DNA from: Planctomycetaceae bacterium
GTDB taxonomy: Bacteria; Planctomycetota; Planctomycetia; Pirellulales; Thermoguttaceae
Direction: 5' to 3'
Length of the DNA stretch: 64,000 nucleotides
Assembly: GCA_021372005.1 (NCBI GenBank)
Contig: JAJFVC010000103.1
Location: 1 to 64,000, forward strand
Shown: positions 32,619 to 42,352 of the stretch, piece after piece
Numbering within the stretch: the first letter of the stretch is position 1
Layout of the letters: each line of letters opens with the position of its first letter
Program-made: the position numbers and the translations under genes
The notes under the pieces: generated by a model
Told to the model about the DNA's origin: nothing
The model's database searches: none
Seen by the model: only the letters and a program-made list of their open reading frames with translations

Positions 32619-32648
32619 TTGACAGCCGAGCGGTCGTCGGTCTACAAT
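32619..32648 (+). promoter_or_regulatory. Strong sigma-70-like promoter of the FucP-like gene
   Basis: A perfect TTGACA (32619-32624) and TACAAT (32643-32648) with an 18-bp spacer, 67 nt before the ATG. It is the best match in the window. The remaining 293-nt gap from 32422 shows nothing else that I can support. Confidence 0.7.
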
Positions 32649-32714
32649 CAGCCACTTATTGGGCCGTTTCCTGCCTTTACTGTTTCTTTGCTTTCTTAAA
32701 AAGGCCCCCTGAAC

Positions 32715-34532
32715 ATGGCGCATTCCGAAACCGACAAAAAACGATTGTTCATCACCCCGGACGGCAAAAACGTTGCGTTCACCTTTATGTTGGTCAGTTC
32801 GCTGTTCCTGCTTTGGGGACTTTGCAACGGCATGATCGACGTGATGGACAAGCATTTCCAGGACGAACTGAACCTGACGCTGGCTCAGTCGGCCAACGTG
32901 CAGTGGGCCCATTACTTGGGCTACTTTTTGATGTCCATCCCCGCCGGCTGGCTGGCGAGCAAGTTGGGCTACCGGGGCGGCATCATCGTCGGATTGCTGA
33001 TGGTGGCCGTCGGCGGCTTGTGGTTCGTGCCGGCCTCGTACATCGCCGAGTTTTGGGCTTTTTTGGTCGGCGTGTGTTTCATTGCGTCGGGTTTGACGTT
33101 TTTGGAGACGATCGCCAATCCGTACACCACGGTGTTGGGCGATCCGAAATACGGGGCGACTCGCATCAATCTGGCCCAGTCGTGCAACGGCATTGGCTGG
33201 ATTTTCGGCCCGCTGATCGGCAGCGTGTTCTTTTACGGCAAGGACGCCGCCGGGCAGAACACCGGCAGCCAAACGCTTTGGATCCCGTACGCCGCGATCG
33301 CCGGCGTGGTGACGGTGCTGGCCGTGGTTTTCTATTTCGCCGACGTGCCCGACATCAAGGCCGAGGACGACTATCACCTGGACGATTCCGCCGAAACGGG
33401 CCGATTGCGGTCGATCTGGACGCACCCGCATTTTATTTTCGCCATCGCGGCGCAATTCTTGTACGTGGCCGCGCAGGCCGGCATTTTCAGCTTCTTCATC
33501 AATTACATGATTTCGCCGGCCATACCGCCGATTTCCGCCGCGTGGCGCGAAAAACTGCCGGAAAACTGGGTTGAAGTCGGCACGAAACTCGACAAAACCG
33601 ACATCAAGGATTTTCCGGCCCTGGCGGCCAAGCTGCAACAAAAAAAGCCCGACGCCGTGTCCGCCTTCTTGGTGCAATCGCTGTCGAAAGAAACCCGCGA
33701 GGCGCTGGGCCACTATCGCGGCGGCGACCCCGGCGCTTTGTTGGCCGCCGTCACGCAGGATCTGAACAACGTGATCAAGCAAGATCCGAACAAGTTGGTC
33801 GTCGTACGGGATGAAAAAACCGGCCAAAACACGACGCGCAAGAAAAAACCGGAGGTGTTGAGCAACCCAGCGTTGTTCGAGGGCGTCGCGCTCAGCCAGC
33901 CGACCCGCGCGATGCTCGATCGTTGCGTTCAGGAGCAGCAAACCGATGCGGCCGGGAGCGACGCTTCGGACGAGCGCGTTCATGTGCCGACGCTCAACCG
34001 CAATCTGTTGGCCGAGGCCTATCAGGGCATTTTGCCGTTCGACCCGCAACGCTACTCGCTCAGCGACGGACTGGCCTCGAAATTGGCCGCAATCGGGTTC
34101 ATCTGTTTTCTAATCGGTCGGTTCACCGGCGCCGGGCTGCTCAAACGGTTTGCCGCGCACCGCGTGTTGGCCTTGTACAGCGTATTGAACGTCGCGGCTT
34201 GCCTGCTGGTGGTCGCCAAACTCGGCTGGATTTCGGCCGTGTGCGTTTTCTTAAGCTACTTCTTCATGTCGATCATGTTCCCGACAATCTTCGCCTTGGG
34301 CATCTTCGGGCTCGGCGTGCGGGCCAAGAAGGCCTCGGCCTTTCTGGTCATGGCCATCATGGGCGGCGCGGTGTTGCCGAAGTACATGGGCCATATTGCC
34401 GATCAGTACGACATGTCGCGCAGCTTCCTGGTGCCGGTCGTCTGTTTTGCGTTTGTCGCTCTGTACGGATTCTTCTGGCCGATGCTCAGCCGGAACCATG
34501 CGGCCAACGGCGCCAAATCGGCTGCCGCGTAA
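32715..34532 (+). CDS. FucP-like MFS transporter with a large periplasmic insertion
   Basis: A 605-residue major-facilitator protein resembling the fucose/glucose/galactose proton symporter group. The first six helices carry LFLLWGLCNGMIDVMDKHFQ and FLETIANPYTTVLGDPKYG, which are group signatures. E. coli FucP has 438 residues; here about 160 extra residues (about 275-435, rich in K, D, Q and A, including a lysine-rich RKKKPEVL segment) lie between helix 7 (FFINYMISPA) and helix 8 (AAIGFICFLIGRFTGAGLL), predicted periplasmic. The last helices follow normally. The substrate is likely a sugar or related compound, but this is not certain. Confidence 0.8.
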   Translation: MAHSETDKKRLFITPDGKNVAFTFMLVSSLFLLWGLCNGMIDVMDKHFQDELNLTLAQSANVQWAHYLGYFLMSIPAGWLASKLGYRGGIIVGLLMVAVGGLWFVPASYIAEFWAFLVGVCFIASGLTFLETIANPYTTVLGDPKYGATRINLAQSCNGIGWIFGPLIGSVFFYGKDAAGQNTGSQTLWIPYAAIAGVVTVLAVVFYFADVPDIKAEDDYHLDDSAETGRLRSIWTHPHFIFAIAAQFLYVAAQAGIFSFFINYMISPAIPPISAAWREKLPENWVEVGTKLDKTDIKDFPALAAKLQQKKPDAVSAFLVQSLSKETREALGHYRGGDPGALLAAVTQDLNNVIKQDPNKLVVVRDEKTGQNTTRKKKPEVLSNPALFEGVALSQPTRAMLDRCVQEQQTDAAGSDASDERVHVPTLNRNLLAEAYQGILPFDPQRYSLSDGLASKLAAIGFICFLIGRFTGAGLLKRFAAHRVLALYSVLNVAACLLVVAKLGWISAVCVFLSYFFMSIMFPTIFALGIFGLGVRAKKASAFLVMAIMGGAVLPKYMGHIADQYDMSRSFLVPVVCFAFVALYGFFWPMLSRNHAANGAKSAAA

Positions 34533-34583
34533 ATCGGACCGCCAGGCGAAAGAAAGAACGTCGGACGGCGTCGCGGTCCGATT
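34532..34583. terminator. Putative bidirectional terminator hairpin
   Basis: AATCGGACCGC (34532-34542) and GCGGTCCGATT (34573-34583) are perfect 11-bp reverse complements, with a 30-nt loop. It sits between the convergent stops of the FucP-like and YTV genes. No T run follows on either side, so it is not a classical terminator. Confidence 0.5.
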
Positions 34584-35778
34584 ACGTGCTCTTCGACGGA
34601 TAGGACGGCGGCAGCATTTTGTCGCTGTCGGACCGCGGAACCGCCCGCAACGGCTTCGGCGCATCAAACGACGGCGTCGTGGGCGCATCGAGCTGTTTTG
34701 GCGTGGTGGCGTCCGGTCCTAGCTCTGGCTTCGTCACACTGGATTCCGAAGGGCGCTTGGCCGGCGTCGGCTGTTGCATCATCGTTGTCGCGGCGGCCGC
34801 CGGCGTGCTGACGATCGGATTGCCGCACGCGTCCAGCGGGATCTTCATACAGATCACGCGAGGCACGTTGCAGGTGTACGTGACCGGTACCCGCTTCTCG
34901 ACGCAATGCGGGACGCGGATCGTTTGCTGCTCGGCCACCATGCGACACACCTGATACGGAATTTGCTCGACCCGCTCTTCGTAAACCGTTCGGCAGGTGG
35001 TCACCGGCACCTTGCGGACGTGTTGCTCGGTCACGATGCGGCACACCTGCACCGGCACCTTGCGAACGACCTGCTCGGGCACGTATTTGCACACTTGGAC
35101 CGGAATCTGTTCGGCCACGGTTTGCGGCACGTAGGACGTCTGCGGCACTTGCTGGGCCACGACGTTCGGGTGCCACACTTGCTGGACCTCATATTGGCCG
35201 CGAGGCGTCTGGGCCCAATACAGCCCGGCCCGCTGATAAACCATTTGGCCCGTCACTGGGTCGACGGCCGAGGTGGCCGACTGCCACGTGAGTCGTGTGC
35301 TGTTTTTCGGCGGCTTCAAAACGACTTGTTGTTGGAAGCAACCTTGGTCGACCAGTTGGGTTTGATAGGTCGTCACCGGCTGGAGCACCGTGCGATATTC
35401 GGTCCGGCAACTGGTCTCGTAGACCGGCTTCATCACCGTGTAGGTTTCCTCGCGTTCGGCGGTTTCATAGACCGGCCGCTGGACGGTGTAAGTCTCTTCG
35501 CGTTCGCTGGTCTCAGTGACCGGTCGAGCCACTGTGTAGCGATGTTCGCGAGTGGCCGTTTCCCAAACAGGTTTGTACGAGGTCACCTGCCGCTCCTCGC
35601 AAACCGTTTCGTACTCGACGCGGTAGGCGACGAACTGCTTGGATTCGTAAACGGTTTGATACTCCAGGCGATACGTCTGGCCGCAGACGGCCGGGGCGCA
35701 ACAAGTCTGGGCCCACGCGGACCAGGCGGCGGCCAACAGCGCGGACAACACCAATGCGGAACGAACCATGGCGTTCAT
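34582..35778 (-). CDS. YTV-repeat secreted protein (planctomycete cell-wall type)
   Basis: A 398-residue protein with a signal peptide (ALVLSALLAAAWSAWA). Residues about 35-150 hold at least five tandem units of about 18-20 residues with the pattern RYTVARPVTETSEREE, TYTVQRPVYETAEREE and TYTVMKPVYETS. This is the YTV signature known from planctomycete cell-wall proteins. A second half repeats VPVQVCRIV and IPYQVCRMV-type segments with many Cys (about 220-300), and the tail is a P/T/S-rich linker. YTV proteins are thought to be part of the proteinaceous wall; the role here is inference. The ATG at 35778 has GAGGAG 10 nt upstream. Confidence 0.85.
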   Translation of the reverse strand: MNAMVRSALVLSALLAAAWSAWAQTCCAPAVCGQTYRLEYQTVYESKQFVAYRVEYETVCEERQVTSYKPVWETATREHRYTVARPVTETSEREETYTVQRPVYETAEREETYTVMKPVYETSCRTEYRTVLQPVTTYQTQLVDQGCFQQQVVLKPPKNSTRLTWQSATSAVDPVTGQMVYQRAGLYWAQTPRGQYEVQQVWHPNVVAQQVPQTSYVPQTVAEQIPVQVCKYVPEQVVRKVPVQVCRIVTEQHVRKVPVTTCRTVYEERVEQIPYQVCRMVAEQQTIRVPHCVEKRVPVTYTCNVPRVICMKIPLDACGNPIVSTPAAAATTMMQQPTPAKRPSESSVTKPELGPDATTPKQLDAPTTPSFDAPKPLRAVPRSDSDKMLPPSYPSKST

Positions 35779-36117
35779 CTCTCAGTCTCCTCAAGCCCCA
35801 CGCGACGAATGACGCCGACGGGGGGTATTTCTTTAGGTGTACGAATACACTCCTCCCCAAGAGTTTGCCCGATAAAATGGGCGTGGGCAAATCGCCGCCG
35901 GCTGGGAAGGATTCGATTGGGTCTGAAGTTCAAATGACGTAATGACTTAGCGATGATGAGATTTTTTCAAGTTCTTTGGCGACCGCACCGAACCCGCAAG
36001 GTTTGTGCAATCGCGCAAGTCAATGTGCAGTAAGGATTTGCAGTTACAGTCTACGCAATCGTTACCTGTTCACACGCACTTCCCAACCGGCGGCTGATCG
36101 GTCACAATCACAGCACG
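35779..36117. other. 339-nt divergent interval between YTV and lipoate-ligase-like genes
   Basis: Holds two inverted repeats, GTGTA-CGAA-TACAC (35836-35849) and TTTGCCC-14 nt-GGGCAAA (35863-35890), both close upstream of the YTV gene, and a putative promoter for the downstream gene (36080-36108). No further gene was recognised. Confidence 0.5.
36080..36108 (+). promoter_or_regulatory. Putative promoter adjacent to the lipoate-ligase-like start
   Basis: TTCCCA (36080-36085) and CACAAT (36103-36108), 17-bp spacer. The -10 ends 9 nt before the ATG, so the transcript could be leaderless. Neither hexamer is a perfect match. Confidence 0.35.
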
Positions 36118-36840
36118 ATGCGACGCCTCGAAATGACGCGGCCTACGGCGGCCGAAAACCTGGCCCTAGACGAAGCCCTATTGGACGAGGCGGAGCAGGC
36201 CGACGATCCGTTGGAGACGCTGCGGTTTTGGGAATCGCCCAAACCGGCCGTGGTGGTCGGTCGATCGTCGGTGATCAATGCCGAGGTGCGGCGCGACGCT
36301 TGCCGTGCCGACGGGGTCCCGATTTTTCGGCGTCCCAGCGGTGGGGCGGCCGTCGTGATCGGCCCGGGGTGTTTGATGTACGCCCTAGTGCTCAGCGAGC
36401 GACTACGACCGCGGTTGCGACAGCTTGATTGCGTTCACGAGGAGGTGTTGGGCCGAATGGTCGAGGCTCTTGCGACGCTTGTGCCAGGTGTGCGTTGCGA
36501 TGGGACAAGCGATCTGGCGTTGGGTACGTGCAAGTTTTCGGGCAACAGCGTACGGCGCCGGCGCGGGCACCTTTTATACCACGGGACGCTGTTGTACGAT
36601 TTTCCGCTTCCGTGGATCGACCGCTGGCTGACGATGCCGCCGCGGACGCCGTCCTATCGCGAAGGCCGACCGCACGATCGGTTCGTCGTCAACCTGCCGG
36701 TTTCGGCCGAGGCGATCCGCGAGGCATTGAAAAAAGCTTGGGACGCCGAAACCCCGCGCGACGACTGGCCCGCAGATCGCACGGCCCAGCTGGTCGCCGA
36801 AAAATACGCCCGATCGAAATGGAACGAAGGCCCGTGGTGA
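36118..36840 (+). CDS. Lipoate-protein ligase A family protein
   Basis: A 240-residue BPL/LplA/LipB-fold protein. The N-terminal NLALDEALL, the VVVGRSSVINAEV segment and RRPSGGAAVV (R-R-x-S-G-G-x-A-V) are hallmark sequences of lipoate ligases, followed by a conserved GTCKFSGNSVRRRRGHLLYHGTLL region (Lys in CKFSGN binds the acyl-AMP). These attach lipoate to E2 or GcvH proteins; some paralogues are octanoyl transferases (LipM/LipL), and I cannot separate these here. The second in-frame ATG (36133) is also possible. It ends 2 nt before the stop of the convergent serS. Confidence 0.82.
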   Translation: MRRLEMTRPTAAENLALDEALLDEAEQADDPLETLRFWESPKPAVVVGRSSVINAEVRRDACRADGVPIFRRPSGGAAVVIGPGCLMYALVLSERLRPRLRQLDCVHEEVLGRMVEALATLVPGVRCDGTSDLALGTCKFSGNSVRRRRGHLLYHGTLLYDFPLPWIDRWLTMPPRTPSYREGRPHDRFVVNLPVSAEAIREALKKAWDAETPRDDWPADRTAQLVAEKYARSKWNEGPW

Positions 36841-36842
36841 CG

Positions 36843-38117
36843 TCACTTGGCCATGATGCGGTCTTTGCCCATCCAAGGCCGAAGCACTTCAGGCACGACG
36901 ATCGAGCCGTCGGCCTGCTGGAAATTCTCCAAAATGGCGACCAGCGCCCGGCTGATGGCGATCGCGGTGCCGTTGAGCGTGTGGAGGAAGTGCGTGCCCT
37001 TTTCGCCTTTTTGGCGATAGCGGATATTGAGCCGCCGGGCCTGGTAATCGGTGCAGTTGCTCGTGCTGGTCACTTCGCCGAAATCATTGCGACCGGGCAT
37101 CCACGCTTCGAGGTCGTATTTGCGGTAGGCCGGCCCGCCCAAGTCGCCCGTGGCCGTGTCGACCACGCGATAGGGAATTTGCAGCCCGTCGAACAGCCGA
37201 CACTCCAAGTCGCGCAGATGGTTGAGCATCGCCTCGCTTTCGGTCGGCCGCGTGAAGGCAAACATTTCGATTTTCGTGAATTGATGGACGCGATACAGCC
37301 CGCGGGTCGCGCGGCCGTGCGCGCCGGCTTCGGTGCGAAAACAGTGGCTGATGCCGCAGAACTTGATCGGCAGCCGCTCGGCGTCGATCGTCTGGCCGGC
37401 CAACATGCCGCCGAGCGTGATTTCGGCCGTGGCCACCAGACTCAGGTCGGAGTTCTCGATGCTGTAGATCTGCGTTTCCTGGCCTCGCGGAATGTATCCG
37501 GTACCGGCCAGCACGTCGTTCCGCGCCAAGTCGGGCGTGGCGATCGGCGTGAACCCTTCGCGTGAAAGCGTCTCGACCGCGTAGCGTTGCAAGGCCAACT
37601 CCAGCAGCACGGCGTCGTTCTTGAGAAAATAAAATCCGTGGCCGGCCACCTGTGCGCCGGACTCGAAATCGACCAGGTCCAGCTTTTCGGCCAACTGAAC
37701 GTGATCCAACGGCGCGAAATCGAACTTCGGCAACGGCGTCTTGCCGCGGAACAACTCCAGGTTCGATTTGTCATCCACGCCGATCGGCGCGTCGGGGTGC
37801 GAAAGATTCGGAATGCGGCGGACCAGGGCGTCCGTGTCGGCGGCCAACGACTCCAACTGTTGCTGAAGCTCTTGGGTCTTCTCTCGCAACTGTCGGCCCT
37901 CTTCCTTGCGGGCCTCGCGTTCGGCGGGATCTTTTGCCTTGCCGATCGACCGCGACACGTCGTTCGCCTTGCGGTTTATTTCCTCCACTTCGGCTTGCAG
38001 CAGCCGTCGCGTCTCTTCGAGTTGAACGAAACGATCCACATCGACGTGAACCCCGCGGTTAATACAGTTTTGTTTCACCAGGGCGGCGTTTTCAACGATG
38101 AATTTGCGGTCGAGCAT
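36843..38117 (-). CDS. serS: Seryl-tRNA synthetase
   Basis: A class II synthetase charging tRNA-Ser with serine. The 424-residue product has the N-terminal coiled-coil tRNA-binding arm (about residues 30-110, rich in E, K and R) and the catalytic domain with LVATAEITLGG, motif 2 GISHCFRTEAGAHGRATRGL and motif 3 GTAIAISRALVAILENFQ. Motif 3 here reads LNGTAIAISRA rather than the common LNGSGLAVGRT. The ATG at 38117 gives the family length; the longer upstream frame is spurious. It lies 32 nt downstream of a peptidase gene on the same strand. Confidence 0.95.
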   Translation of the reverse strand: MLDRKFIVENAALVKQNCINRGVHVDVDRFVQLEETRRLLQAEVEEINRKANDVSRSIGKAKDPAEREARKEEGRQLREKTQELQQQLESLAADTDALVRRIPNLSHPDAPIGVDDKSNLELFRGKTPLPKFDFAPLDHVQLAEKLDLVDFESGAQVAGHGFYFLKNDAVLLELALQRYAVETLSREGFTPIATPDLARNDVLAGTGYIPRGQETQIYSIENSDLSLVATAEITLGGMLAGQTIDAERLPIKFCGISHCFRTEAGAHGRATRGLYRVHQFTKIEMFAFTRPTESEAMLNHLRDLECRLFDGLQIPYRVVDTATGDLGGPAYRKYDLEAWMPGRNDFGEVTSTSNCTDYQARRLNIRYRQKGEKGTHFLHTLNGTAIAISRALVAILENFQQADGSIVVPEVLRPWMGKDRIMAK

Positions 38118-38149
38118 GGAATCAGTGAGGGTTGGAGGCGGAAAAGGTG

Positions 38150-39511
38150 TTATTTGCGGAGTTCTTCCCAAAGCCGCGCGCTGGCTTGGATGCCGCGATG
38201 GAAATCGGCCAAACAGAATTTTTCGTTGGGCCCGTGGGCGCCGTCGTCTTCCTGGCCCCAGCCCAACAGCAACGCCGGGGCGCCGAGCCGTTGCTGGAAC
38301 TCGGTGACGATCGGGATCGAACCGCCGTCGCGGATCAATACGGGCCGGCGGCCGAATGCGTAGTCGATGGCCCGGGACGCCGCTTCGATCTGCGGACTGT
38401 CGGGTGAGGTCAACACGGCTGGCGCGCCGTGATGGTAGATCAACCGCCACCGGACGCTCGGCGGGCAAAGTTCCGCAATCCGACGCTCCAATCCGGCTTT
38501 GATCTTGACGGGATCTTGATGCGGCACAAGTCGGAAGCTGAATTTCGCGCCGGCCATGGCGGGCAGCACCGTCTTCGAGCCTTCGCCTTGATAACCGCCC
38601 CACAGACCGTTGATGTCGAACGTGGGACGGACCCATCGTCGCTCAATCGCCGTGAAACCGGCCTCGCCCGCCCCGCACGGGACGCCGATCTGGTCGAAAA
38701 ACTGTTTTTCATCGAACGGCAGCGAGGCCAAACCGTCGCGTTCCTTGGCCGAGAGCTCCAACACGTCGTCGTAAAATTCCGGGATCGTCACGCGGCCCTG
38801 CCGGTCGATCAGTCCCGAGAGGATTTGCGTCAAAGCGTTGGCCGGATTCATCACTGCGCCGCCGAACACGCCCGAATGCAGATCCTGACGTGGACCGGTC
38901 ACGTGCAACTCGTAATAGGCGATTCCTCGCAGGCCGTAGGTGATGGCCGGCACCCCGGGCGCGAATTGACTGCTGTCGCTGATCACCACACACTGACACG
39001 CCAGACGGTCGGCGTGTTCGACCAAAAAGCGTTCCAATCCGCCGCTGCTGACTTCTTCCTCGCCCTCGATCAAAAACTTCAAATTGATCGGCAACCGGCC
39101 CTCGACGGTGATCCAGGCCTCGGCGCCTTTGACATGCGTAAACAGTTGGCCTTTGTCGTCCGTCGCACCGCGGGCATACAGGTTGCCGTCGCGGCGGGTC
39201 GGCTCGAACGGCGGCGTGACCCAGGCGCCCAACGGATCGGGCGGCTGCACGTCGTAGTGGCCGTAAACCAAGGCGGTCGGCGCGCCCGGCACATTCGGCG
39301 ACTCGGCGTAAACCAATGGCGGGCCGGCCGTAGGAATCAGCTCGGCCACGAATCGCAGCCGCCGAAACTGGTCGGTCAGCCAATCGGCCGCTCGTACCAT
39401 GTCCGCGGCTCGACTCGGATCGGCGCTGATGCTGGGAATTCGCAAGAACTCGCACAGCTCTTCTTCAAACCGCTCGGCGTGGGTTGTCAAATACTGGTTG
39501 ATCGCGGACAT
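38150..39511 (-). CDS. M20-family metallopeptidase (dipeptidase-like)
   Basis: A 453-residue zinc peptidase of the M20/M25/M40 group. Metal ligands and catalytic residues are visible: LVYGHYDVQPPDP (His and Asp near residue 88), ARGATDDKGQLF (bridging Asp), LIEGEEEVSSGG (Glu-Glu), and a C-terminal His in DDGAHGPNEKF. The phrase HYDVQP and the length fit the dipeptidase (carnosinase/PepV/CNDP) group better than DapE or ArgE. It precedes serS after 32 nt, so both may be co-transcribed. The substrate is not known. Confidence 0.85.
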   Translation of the reverse strand: MSAINQYLTTHAERFEEELCEFLRIPSISADPSRAADMVRAADWLTDQFRRLRFVAELIPTAGPPLVYAESPNVPGAPTALVYGHYDVQPPDPLGAWVTPPFEPTRRDGNLYARGATDDKGQLFTHVKGAEAWITVEGRLPINLKFLIEGEEEVSSGGLERFLVEHADRLACQCVVISDSSQFAPGVPAITYGLRGIAYYELHVTGPRQDLHSGVFGGAVMNPANALTQILSGLIDRQGRVTIPEFYDDVLELSAKERDGLASLPFDEKQFFDQIGVPCGAGEAGFTAIERRWVRPTFDINGLWGGYQGEGSKTVLPAMAGAKFSFRLVPHQDPVKIKAGLERRIAELCPPSVRWRLIYHHGAPAVLTSPDSPQIEAASRAIDYAFGRRPVLIRDGGSIPIVTEFQQRLGAPALLLGWGQEDDGAHGPNEKFCLADFHRGIQASARLWEELRK

Positions 39512-39676
39512 AACGGGTGCTTTCGGCTGGTGGTGCGGGCCGGTTGGTTCGCCGCGCCCCGATCAGGCACGCGAGGGCAACTCCCCGCCCACGGGACGGA
39601 AAACGGCATCAATATACCGGTTAGTAGCAGTTTCGACCATCCAAAGCCGTCGGCTTGAATAAGTCGGATAAGTGGG

Positions 39677-39705
39677 TTGGGTGGGGAAGATACGCAAGAT
39701 ATTGT
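39677..39705 (+). promoter_or_regulatory. Putative promoter of the sigma-54 regulator gene
   Basis: TTGGGT (39677-39682) and TATTGT (39700-39705), spacer 17 bp. A perfect inverted repeat CTAGAGG-10 nt-CCTCTAG (39711-39734) follows about 5 nt downstream and would cover the transcription start. Confidence 0.45.
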
Positions 39706-39710
39706 GTTTT

Positions 39711-39734
39711 CTAGAGGTGTTGGCATGCCTCTAG
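39711..39734. promoter_or_regulatory. Operator-like inverted repeat after the -10
   Basis: CTAGAGG (39711-39717) and CCTCTAG (39728-39734), exact complements, 10-nt spacing, placed at the predicted transcription start of the regulator gene. Autoregulation is a reasonable guess. Confidence 0.4.
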
Positions 39735-39772
39735 GGTGGCAGTTCTGGCCGCTGCTACGATTATTCGTTATC

Positions 39773-42338
<2,566 letters not shown>

Positions 42339-42352
42339 AACGGGTTGTTGGC

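Noticed and set aside
35420-35560. Possible CRISPR-like repeat array
   Set aside because: The repeats are protein-level YTV units inside a single gene, have no spacers of constant length, and no cas genes are present.
39721-39772. A sigma-54 (-24/-12) promoter before the NtrC-type gene
   Set aside because: GG and GC spacing is 11 nt rather than 10, so it does not fit the TGGC-N-TTGC consensus; a sigma-70-like site fits better.
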